Shown here piece by piece: positions 4,338-10,699 of a stretch of 12,276 nucleotides of DNA. The DNA comes from Lachnoclostridium sp. UBA7122 (GTDB lineage Bacteria; Bacillota; Clostridia; Lachnospirales; Lachnospiraceae). A model generated the notes under the pieces. It was not told the origin of the DNA and searched no databases. It saw only the letters and a program-made list of their open reading frames with translations. The stretch is from NCBI GenBank assembly GCA_002493085.1, contig DKXQ01000249.1, positions 1-12,276 on the forward strand. The letters run 5' to 3'. Both the position numbers and the translations under genes were made by a program. Position 1 is the first letter of the stretch, and each line of letters starts with the position of its first letter.

Positions 4338-5828
4338 ATGAAATCATATGTAGATTATATTGATGAAATAGATAAGAATAGTTTGTATCAGGGATTATTA
4401 GGATATGGAATGTTTACAGATAAACTACCGCCATGTTTTACTTCAAAAAAGTTTTATGATTATTGTTTAACGAGGACTAATGGTTTTAAAAAGAAAGCAT
4501 ATAGATATGTCTATTATGAAAGTATAAGAAATGTGAATGTACCTCGTCAAATGGGAATACCGACACCAATGTCTTATCAACGATTGTGTGAGTGTTTAGC
4601 AAATAATTGGGATAAACTTCATAAACATTTTTCTGATAATACTGTCAACCAGAAATATAAGGTAAGTAGAATACATATTAGAAAGATGTATGATAAAAAT
4701 AATTTATTTGAAATGAATTATTCAAATTGGAAGGTAGATGGAACGCCTGATCCAGAACTAAGTATTGGAATGAAATACATGGTTAAAGCGGATATTTCAA
4801 AATGTTTTCCAAGTATATATACACATTCTGTCACATGGGCATTAGTCGGAAAAACAAAAGCTAAAGCAAATAGAAGAGGAAATTGGTATAATGAGATTGA
4901 TTCTTGTTTACAAAATACAAAAGATCAGGAAACACACGGACTATTAATCGGACCTCATTCCTCAAATATAGTTTCAGAATTAATTTTGTGCGTTATAGAT
5001 AATAACTTGGTTGACAGGGGATGGAAATATATCAGAAATATAGATGATTATACATGTTATGTAGAGGATGAATTAAAGGCAAGTGAATTTTTAGTGGATT
5101 TACAAAATGAATTAAGACAGTTTGATTTATCACTTAATCATAAGAAAACTCGAATAGAAAAGTTGCCATTGGCTTCCGTTGAACAGTGGGCAAGAAAAAT
5201 TAATTCTATTGCATTGTTAACAAATTACAATAAAGTTGACTATAAAAATTGTAGAGCTTATATTGATTTTGCTATCGAAACGGCTAGAAAAGAAAAAAAT
5301 AACGCCGCTGTATTAAAGTATGCAATTAAAGTATTAAGTGGATTAGAATTAACAGAAAATGCAAAAATATATGAGCAACAAGAAGTTTTCATGTTGGCGT
5401 TGATATATCCGTATATGGTACCGTTGTTAGAAAAATATATTTTTGAACCATGCGAAACAAGTGTCAATGATATTAAGAGTATCTCAAACCTAATTTTTAA
5501 AGAATATTTTTTAAAGTTAAAGTATGAAGCGGTAAGCTATGCTATATATTTTGCAATAAAATATTCATTCGAAATAGAGGAAATGGAAGTAGACAAGATT
5601 ATTAAAACCGACGATTGTATTTTACTTACTTTGGGATTTAAATATTATGAAAGTAGAGGAGATTCTAAAGCAGTAAAAAAAATGCAAGATTATGCAGAGA
5701 GTTTTAAGAATGATGAGGATAAATTCGAAGAACTATGGATATTTGGATATGAAATATTGCCAGAAACATCTTTAAAAAAGGATTGGGTAGATTTAAAACA
5801 GAACAATGTGTCATTTATCAAATTTTAA
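4338..5828 (+). CDS. Reverse transcriptase, abortive-infection/DRT type
   Basis: This 496-residue protein has a reverse transcriptase domain over about residues 60-285. Motif A is KADISKCFPSIYTHS with catalytic Asp152. Motif B is GLLIGPHSSNI (201-211). Motif C is IRNIDDYTC with Asp236 and Asp237. LNHKKTRI (266-273) fits motif D. The start fits AGGAG at 4324-4328, nine bases before the ATG. An N-terminal segment (LYQGLLGYGMF, LPPCFTSKKFYDYC) and the SIYTHS form of motif A recall stand-alone antiphage RTs (Abi and DRT groups), not group II intron or retron enzymes. No maturase or HNH domain is visible. The C-terminal ~210 residues look helical with no recognised motif. It would copy RNA into DNA or synthesise DNA without template during phage defence. 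I cannot assign the exact DRT group. It has no adjacent protein partner. Confidence 0.85.
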   Translation: MKSYVDYIDEIDKNSLYQGLLGYGMFTDKLPPCFTSKKFYDYCLTRTNGFKKKAYRYVYYESIRNVNVPRQMGIPTPMSYQRLCECLANNWDKLHKHFSDNTVNQKYKVSRIHIRKMYDKNNLFEMNYSNWKVDGTPDPELSIGMKYMVKADISKCFPSIYTHSVTWALVGKTKAKANRRGNWYNEIDSCLQNTKDQETHGLLIGPHSSNIVSELILCVIDNNLVDRGWKYIRNIDDYTCYVEDELKASEFLVDLQNELRQFDLSLNHKKTRIEKLPLASVEQWARKINSIALLTNYNKVDYKNCRAYIDFAIETARKEKNNAAVLKYAIKVLSGLELTENAKIYEQQEVFMLALIYPYMVPLLEKYIFEPCETSVNDIKSISNLIFKEYFLKLKYEAVSYAIYFAIKYSFEIEEMEVDKIIKTDDCILLTLGFKYYESRGDSKAVKKMQDYAESFKNDEDKFEELWIFGYEILPETSLKKDWVDLKQNNVSFIKF

Positions 5829-5993
5829 TATCTTTTATTTACATACCATTCATCCTATTTTATAATTTTCTTAGATAAACATTCGAACAAATTACATGAT
5901 ATACATTTGATATATTTTTGCCAAAAAAGAGTAATTTTCATACTTTGTAAAATAAGTGAATAAAAGAATACAAATCAGAAACTAAAATCACTA

Positions 5994-6022
5994 TTGAGAA
6001 AATAAATATAATTGGTTATAAT
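5994..6022 (+). promoter_or_regulatory. Promoter of the PIN toxin/antitoxin pair
   Basis: TTGAGA at 5994-5999 and a perfect TATAAT at 6017-6022 are separated by 17 bases. This is a near-consensus housekeeping promoter, with transcription expected to start about 6030, some 65 bases before ATG 6096. The rest of the 266-base gap after the reverse transcriptase shows nothing I can name. Confidence 0.75.
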
Positions 6023-6095
6023 AAAAGCAGGCAAAAAGGTATGCTGAAATCATATCAGTTATCATTTCTTTTTGAATTGTAATGGAGGTATAGTA

Positions 6096-6584
6096 ATGAA
6101 ACGATATAAAGTATACTTGGATACTTCTGTAATAAGTTATTTGTACCAGTTGGATGCACCAGAGAAAATGGAAGATACATTACGTTTGTAGGAATTGCTT
6201 AGAGAAGGTGTATATGAAGTTTATATATCTGATATTGTAATTAGTGAGATTAGTGCTTGTAACGAGGAAAAATTACGTATTTTAATGGATTCCTTGAAGC
6301 AAATAGATTATAATATAATTGAAACAGATGAAGATACGGTAGAGTTAGCTGAAAAATTTATTGATTTTGGAATATTGAAACAGAAGAGTTTTGATGATTG
6401 TCAACATATAGCGGCGGCAATACTTGCAGGATGTGATATTATAACTTCTTGGAATTTTAAACATATTGTAAATGTTAGGACTGTGCGAGGTGTCAAAGTG
6501 ATTACTACAATGGAAGGATATAAGGATTTGCTGATATATCCACCAACAGTTTTGTTAGAAAGTGAGGATGATGAGTATGAATAG
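6096..6584 (+). pseudogene. PIN-domain toxin gene (VapC-like) interrupted by an amber codon
   Basis: GGAGG at 6084-6088 precedes ATG 6096. The product begins YKVYLDTSVISYLYQ, with Asp9 as the first PIN-domain acid. It is stopped by TAG at 6189-6191 (codon 32), and the same frame then continues without a break to TAG 6582-6584 (162 codons in all). After the stop come EVYISDIVISEI, SFDDCQHIAAAILAGCDIITSWNF and KHIVNV, which are PIN motifs with further acidic residues. Relatives usually carry Trp where the TAG stands. PIN toxins are Mg-dependent ribonucleases. With the stop this one should be inactive unless read through. Internal starts near 6195 would lack the first catalytic Asp. The partner gene overlaps its end. 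Confidence 0.8.
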
Positions 6585-6753
6585 ACCAGTTTTGAGCGAA
6601 CGCTTTGATGTGGATGATATTAGACGGATTCGCGAGTACAATTCATTACGACATGCAAATATGACTCGGGAAGAGATTGTCGCAGATACGAAAAAAAATG
6701 CAGCAAGGCTGTTAGGAAATCTTACTGGGAAAAGGTGCGGGAGCCAATTTTGA
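6577..6753 (+). CDS. Small antitoxin-like partner of the PIN protein
   Basis: I choose ATG 6577 because GAGG at 6564-6567 lies nine bases before it. Starts at GTG 6562, ATG 6568 and ATG 6571 share the frame but are too close to or overlap that site. The 58-residue product (MNRPVLSERFDVDDIRRIREYN...) has a DDIRRIR helix and a MTREEIVADTKKNAARLL stretch typical of small helical antitoxins that pair with PIN proteins. It overlaps the toxin stop by eight bases, so translation is probably coupled. The gene is intact although its toxin is not. No DNA-binding motif is obvious. Confidence 0.65.
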   Translation: MNRPVLSERFDVDDIRRIREYNSLRHANMTREEIVADTKKNAARLLGNLTGKRCGSQF

Positions 6754-6792
6754 TTTTTTGTTATTTACAACCAGTGAAAACACACCGAATGA

Positions 6793-6847
6793 CCGTAAGG
6801 GCGGACGTACAGTGTTCCGGTCGTGTGTCTAGTATCATTGAGTAATC
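6793..6847 (+). repeat. tuf (EF-Tu) 3'-end remnant 3, candidate attachment site
   Basis: Reads R-K-G-G-R-T-V, then after a two-base deletion S-G-R-V-S-S-I-I-E and TAA at 6843-6845. It begins with CCGTAAGGGCGG at the same codon as the other two remnants. The internal deletion shows it is a non-functional leftover. The bases after the stop, including the terminator, follow remnant 2 closely, and a nitrilase gene comes next as it does in fragment form after remnant 1. Confidence 0.75.
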
Positions 6848-6885
6848 TTTAGATTTTAGACTAGAGCCAAATAATAAAAACAAGC

Positions 6886-6925
6886 ACCGCAATTCCTTGA
6901 GAAATTAAGAGGTTGCGGTTTCTTA
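6886..6925 (+). terminator. Rho-independent terminator after tuf remnant 3
   Basis: ACCGCAATTCCTTGA pairs with TTAAGAGGTTGCGGT around GAAA, with minor mismatches, followed by TTTCTTAT. It is nearly identical to 4081-4120. The stem has a couple of substitutions relative to that copy. Confidence 0.85.
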
Positions 6926-6993
6926 TATTAAATTCCTTGGATTTTGTAAAAATCCAATTGGGATTTGGTGAATACAGTAAGGAGGAAATGATT

Positions 6994-7691
6994 TTGAATG
7001 TTTTGTTAGCTGTTCCTCAACAAGATAACAGTATACAAGAATTAAATTTTTTCTTATCACAAAACGACGCAGAACTTTACATTTTCTGGAAGGTTTTTTA
7101 GATAGTAATGTTTTACAGGAAGCAATTGATATTATAAAAGAAAAAGGAAAGTATGTTATTACTGGATTCAAGGATTTAGACAGTAATGGACAGCAAAAAG
7201 CACTAGTCATAGATAATGGTAAAATCGTTGATAAATATACTAAGTGTATTTTGACTAAAGGAGAAAGGCAAAAAGGAAAACGGAATGGGGAAGAAATTAC
7301 TTGCGTAAATACTAAATTTGGAAAGGTTGGAATACCAATCTGCTATGAAATACATTTTCCAGAGGTGGCAAGGGTTATGTGTTTAGATAATCCGGTTTTA
7401 TTGATTAATATAATCGGAACAGGAATGTATCATAATTTACAGTTTGAACAATGGACTTCATTGGCAAAGGCACGAGCTATTGAAAATGAAGTATATGTTA
7501 TTGGGTGTTCTCATTTTGCTGGCGAAATTCCATTAGCATATGTTTTTGAACCATCAGGAAGATGTGCTTTATTAAAGCAAAATGAATATGGTGGTTTCAT
7601 TGCTGAAATTGACCAAGGAAAGAGTGTAGAAAAAGTGATTAACTATTATGATGATCGACTTCCCAATTTATTTTCTCGCTTGGCGGAATAG
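6994..7691 (+). pseudogene. Nitrilase-family carbon-nitrogen hydrolase broken by a one-base deletion
   Basis: TTG 6994 gives MNVLLAVPQQ and lies eight bases after GGAGG (6981-6985); ATG 6988 is in frame but too close to that site. The frame runs to LYIF and then shifts. A missing base near 7086-7088 (TTCTGG where the partial copy at 1960-2057 has TTCCCGG) ends the frame at TAG 7099-7101. In the second frame, from 7089, the protein continues EGFLDSNVLQEAIDII and on to TAG 7691. The nitrilase triad can be placed: Glu in IFPEG, Lys in KYTKCIL, Cys in GIPICYEIHFPE. Such enzymes hydrolyse amides or nitriles. The restored length of about 232 residues is slightly short for the family. It is probably inactive. 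Confidence 0.85.
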
Positions 7692-7743
7692 ATAAATTCA
7701 AGCATGCAAGGGGATAAAGTGTTTTTTCGCAGAACTTGTGAGC

Positions 7744-7857
7744 ATGGAATACAAGGTGAAAGAGGTTACTGAAGTAACAAAGCTTTTTGGTAGAACGAAT
7801 ACAAAACGGGCACAAAATCTTAGTAGATGTTTAGGAAATGGTGTGATATACTACTAA
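7744..7857 (+). CDS. Possible 37-residue ORF or gene fragment
   Basis: ATG 7744 opens a short frame reading MEYKVKEVTEVTKLFGRTNT and ending at TAA 7855-7857. The start has no clear Shine-Dalgarno, and the frame is also open upstream without an ATG, so this may be the remains of a longer gene such as a small antitoxin or DNA-binding protein. The product is basic and helical. The surrounding 225 bases between the nitrilase and the MNT gene hold nothing else that I can name. Confidence 0.2.
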   Translation: MEYKVKEVTEVTKLFGRTNTKRAQNLSRCLGNGVIYY

Positions 7858-7916
7858 TATAAATGAAAAGATATTACACTGACCACATGCATACAGATAC
7901 GTAGGGAGGTGAGCTT

Positions 7917-8252
7917 GTGCCAGAACAAATTCAAAATGTGATGTATCTTTTTTCGCAAGAAGTAAAAAAAATATTGGGCGAGGATTTATGTAAAATAATT
8001 GTATATGGTTCGTATGCGAGAGGCGATTTTGACTCAAATTCTGATATAGATGTTATGGTTCTGACTTCTCTTGATGAGGATAGAATAAAGCTAATAGAGT
8101 ATAAGTTATATGATGTTGCATTTGACTTTTTCATGGAATATGAAGTTGACATTAGTGTTATTGTGAAGAACGAGGAGCATTTTAAGTACTGGTTGGGGGC
8201 ATTGCCATTTTACGATAATGTTGATAAGGAAGGTGTGGTTATTAGTGGATAG
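7917..8252 (+). CDS. MNT-type nucleotidyltransferase antitoxin
   Basis: GTG 7917 follows GGGAGGTGAGC and gives 111 residues. The nucleotidyltransferase fold is shown by IVYGSYARGDFDSNSDIDV: the GS pair (31-32) and metal-binding Asp43 and Asp45. A third acid is in YEVDISVIV (Asp78). In HEPN/MNT toxin-antitoxin systems this protein AMPylates and so neutralises the HEPN ribonuclease. The next gene overlaps its end by eight bases and begins like a HEPN partner but is truncated. The antitoxin thus looks catalytically intact but orphaned. GTG start choice is supported by the ribosome binding site. Confidence 0.85.
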   Translation: MPEQIQNVMYLFSQEVKKILGEDLCKIIVYGSYARGDFDSNSDIDVMVLTSLDEDRIKLIEYKLYDVAFDFFMEYEVDISVIVKNEEHFKYWLGALPFYDNVDKEGVVISG

Positions 8253-8415
8253 CAGAAAGCAAGATTTGTCGAGTTATCGCCTCTCACAGGCAGAAGACAG
8301 TATAAAAGTTGCACAAATGAGTTTTGATTCAGGGAAAAATGAAAAAGAGCGTATGATAGCACTTAGGCGACTGGCAGTACAGCAGTTACATACTGGAAAC
8401 AGTAAGTTTAAATAA
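8245..8415 (+). pseudogene. Truncated HEPN-domain toxin partner
   Basis: GTG 8245 overlaps the MNT stop by eight bases and gives a 56-residue product beginning MDSRKQDLSSYRLSQAEDS, the usual N-terminus of HEPN partners of MNT antitoxins. After about 31 residues (MSFDSGK) it stops resembling the family. The expected helices with the RX4-6H catalytic motif are missing, and it ends with ALRRLAVQQLHTGNSKFK. Bases 8374-8452 in another frame read HLGDWQYSSYILETVSLNN and on to a TGA, which may be the 3' end of a different gene joined here by deletion. Without the catalytic motif it should not be toxic. The N-terminal identification is moderately sure, the joint model less so. Confidence 0.6.
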
Positions 8416-8488
8416 TTTGCAAAAACTGGAAACTGAGATAAAGAGCAATAAATGAGTAATATGAGATATAATAAATGGAGATAGTATT

Positions 8489-9316
8489 ATGAGAGGAAAA
8501 ACAATTCGACAATTTTTAATTGATGGACAAGCAGACGGAAGATGGATTAGTGAACTTTCAAATTGGACTGGTAAAGCATATAAGATACCGCGTACATATA
8601 TCAATCAGTGCTCTGACAGGAAAGATTTAAGCAATACAGGTGTATACTTCCTTTTCGGACGTAATGATGAAACAGATGCAGAACAAGTGTATATAGGGGA
8701 AGCAGAAAATATATTAAACAGGCTGAAACAACATCTGTCCGAAAAAGATTTTTGGACAGAATGTGTGGTGTTTATTAGTAAAGATAATAATTTGAATAAA
8801 GCACATATAAAGTATCTGGAAAAGCATCTTTATATCATGGCGAAAGCTTCTAAAAGATATGAAGTGATAAATAGCAATGTACCAGCAGAAACATCAATAT
8901 CTGAAATGGATCGTGCAGAAATGGATGAGTTCATTGACAATATGAGTTTAATCTTAGGGGTATTAGGGCATAAAATTTTGGAACCTCCTGTGAATAGAGA
9001 AAACAATAGAAATAGTGTACTCTTTACTTTGCAGGATAAAGCAAGTGGCAAACCTGTCTCAGAGGGGTTTGTAATATTAGAAGGCTCAAGAATTGCTGAA
9101 AATGTAACATCTTCATTATCAAAGTCTGTTATGGATAAACGCCAATTACTATTTGATAAAGGTATTGTCGATAAGGATTTTACTTTTACACAAGACTGGA
9201 TATTCACAAGTCCGTCACTTGCAGCTGCAATAGTTGTAGGATATAGTATTAATGGTAGGAATGCATGGAAAGATAGAAACGGAGCATCGCTAAAAGAGAT
9301 AGAAACAGAAAGCTAA
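8489..9316 (+). CDS. GIY-YIG nuclease-domain protein with DUF4357
   Basis: ATG 8489 lies eight bases after GGAG (8477-8480); the product has 275 residues. The GIY-YIG domain is at about residues 48-115: GVYFLFG (51-57), VYIGEAENILNRLKQH with Tyr68-Ile-Gly and Arg78, and Glu111 in KYLEKHL as the likely metal ligand. The C-terminal part (~205-265: SSLSKSVMDKRQLLFDKGI, FTSPSLAAAIVVGYSINGRNAWK) matches DUF4357, usually found behind GIY-YIG domains in accessory genes. The protein is probably a cytosolic DNA-cutting or binding enzyme, perhaps linked to defence or restriction. No methylase or partner lies beside it. Both domains look complete. Confidence 0.8.
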   Translation: MRGKTIRQFLIDGQADGRWISELSNWTGKAYKIPRTYINQCSDRKDLSNTGVYFLFGRNDETDAEQVYIGEAENILNRLKQHLSEKDFWTECVVFISKDNNLNKAHIKYLEKHLYIMAKASKRYEVINSNVPAETSISEMDRAEMDEFIDNMSLILGVLGHKILEPPVNRENNRNSVLFTLQDKASGKPVSEGFVILEGSRIAENVTSSLSKSVMDKRQLLFDKGIVDKDFTFTQDWIFTSPSLAAAIVVGYSINGRNAWKDRNGASLKEIETES

Positions 9317-9450
9317 ATTTTTATGGGAAAGAGATAATACCATTGAGACGTGTTTTTTGTTCAATTTTGGCTACCAATGCTGAGGAAGGAAAATATTGGG
9401 GTAGGATAAATTCGTTTCATAATTTGTACAAAAGAAAAGGAGAGAGAAAG

Positions 9451-9996
9451 ATGACTTTAATCAAATGTCCGGAATGTGGAAACACAATTGAACAAGGAGA
9501 ATGTCCGAATTGTGGTTATAATCCAGAAAATGGCGGAAAAAGGAAAGCAAAGAAAAAGAAAGTACTACTAATCGTTACTGGGATAGTTGGTTTAGCGTTG
9601 TTGTTTGCGTTAGTATTGTCAATTATAAATGTTAATAAAGGAAATAAGTATGTGCTTGAGGCATGCAAGGAATTAGCTAAGGATAAAGGTGGTTTTCCTA
9701 ATGTTGAGGCTATTTATGTTTCAGACGAAGTTCATGATGGCAATACTACGATTGACTATGTATACCAAGTATACATTGAGTATTCAAAAGCTTGGGGGAC
9801 TGAGGCAGTACTATATGTTATTGATGAGAAAGGTAAGTCTTATTATATTACAGAGGCAAGTGATGAAAGGTTGTTATGTTACTTGAAAATTGCAGAGTTA
9901 TGGGTGACTAAGGGTAATGATTTATTGGAACCTAGTGAGCGTTGGATAAAACTTAGCGAATCAGAAGTTAAGAAAATAGAGGATAAATTAAATTAG
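9451..9996 (+). CDS. Membrane-anchored zinc-ribbon protein
   Basis: I place the start at ATG 9451 because AAAGGAGAG at 9435-9443 is well spaced; the longer frame back to 9343 has no ribosome binding site and begins without a zinc motif. The 181-residue protein opens with a zinc ribbon, Cys6/Cys9 (CPEC) and Cys18/Cys21 (CPNC), followed by a basic stretch (KRKAKKKK) and one membrane helix (VLLIVTGIVGLALLFALV, ~38-55). The rest, about 120 residues, should lie outside and forms a mixed alpha/beta domain (NTTIDYVYQVYIEYSKAWG). This is a frequent architecture in Firmicutes, of unknown role, sometimes an envelope or lipid-associated sensor. It appears intact. Confidence 0.7.
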   Translation: MTLIKCPECGNTIEQGECPNCGYNPENGGKRKAKKKKVLLIVTGIVGLALLFALVLSIINVNKGNKYVLEACKELAKDKGGFPNVEAIYVSDEVHDGNTTIDYVYQVYIEYSKAWGTEAVLYVIDEKGKSYYITEASDERLLCYLKIAELWVTKGNDLLEPSERWIKLSESEVKKIEDKLN

Positions 9997-10073
9997 AATC
10001 TAAAGATAATAATACTGTTGGTTGTAAGGAAATACGATATGAATAGATTTAAAAGTGCGAGACGGAGTTAAGC

Positions 10074-10648
10074 ATGACAAAAACTTTAATACTAAACGGC
10101 TCTCCAAGAGAAAAAGGCAATACGGTCAGCCTGATTGATAGAATTACTGGAAAAATTGCAGGGGAATATAGAGTTGTAGATACTTACAGATGTGACATTT
10201 CACCATGCCTTGATTGTAGATATTGCTGGGAGAATAATGGATGTGCGATAAATGATGAAATGCAGGAGATATATCAATACATACAAGAATGTGATAATAT
10301 TTTGATTGCTTCACCGCTTTATTTTTTGGAATTAACGGGAAGGTTATTAGATGTCGGAAGTAGGTTACAAACATTTTTTTGTGCCAGATTTTTTAGAAAA
10401 GAAAAACCCATTATAAAATCTAAAAAGGGTGCAATTATTTTAGTCGGTGGGGGGAAGGGAATATAGATACAGCTTATAGCACAGCTTGTACTCTTTTGCA
10501 TCATATGAACTGTTATAACATTCATAAAGCAGTATATAGCCATAACACTAATAGAAGACCAGCTATTGATGATGAGAATGTGCTTTTGGGAATCCATAGT
10601 ATTTTAGACTTTTTTGCCACTAAAGAACATGGTGCTGGTACTATTTAA
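10074..10648 (+). pseudogene. NADPH-dependent FMN reductase-like gene, frameshifted at a G tract
   Basis: ATG 10074 has GGAG at 10064-10067. The first frame reads TLILNGSPREKGNT, with the flavodoxin-like FMN phosphate loop at residues 8-17, then ISPCLDCRYC with Cys45, Cys48, Cys51 and Cys57, and IASPLYFLELTG. It runs to a TAG at 10464-10466. The shift occurs at the G6 run at 10447-10452: in the other frame the protein continues GNIDTAYSTACTLLHHMN to TAA 10646-10648 (about 191 residues). One missing G explains it. Such proteins transfer electrons from NAD(P)H through FMN. This may be a true loss, a phase-variable tract or a sequencing error. Confidence 0.8.
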
Positions 10649-10663
10649 TTGGGATAGTTCCCA

Positions 10664-10690
10664 GGGCAGAACCATAAACTGGCTCTGCCC
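10664..10690. terminator. Bidirectional terminator between converging genes
   Basis: GGGCAGAACC and GGCTCTGCCC form a stem with one mismatch around a seven-base loop, in the 51 bases between the converging reductase and MFS genes. T-rich bases follow on the plus strand (TTATTTTTC). On the other strand the U-run is weaker, so it serves the reductase side best and probably the MFS side too. Confidence 0.65.
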
Positions 10691-10699
10691 ATTAGAAAC

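Larger units (their letters stand above)
3992..6847. mobile_element. Candidate second island bounded by tuf remnants 2 and 3
   Basis: Direct repeats of the tuf end plus terminator (3992-4120 and 6793-6925) enclose the reverse transcriptase and the PIN toxin/antitoxin pair, giving a compact defence cargo of about 2.8 kb. No integrase is present, and the period-11 repeat seen before remnants 1 and 2 is missing at the expected distance before remnant 3. The segment may be an integrated element, or it may have arisen by recombination between tuf remnants. Confidence 0.35.

Noticed and set aside
4338..5828. Group II intron maturase or retron reverse transcriptase
   Set aside because: No maturase X or HNH domain, no intron-like flanks, and motif A (SIYTHS) and the long C-terminal region fit the antiphage type better; no msr/msd-like inverted repeat is evident.
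8830..9207. Minus-strand frame of 125 codons opposite the GIY-YIG gene
   Set aside because: It lies fully inside a well-supported plus-strand gene and shows no domain or ribosome binding site.
9343..9450. Longer start for the membrane-anchored zinc-ribbon protein
   Set aside because: No Shine-Dalgarno stands before 9343, the extra residues look non-coding, and ATG 9451 has AAAGGAGAG at good spacing.
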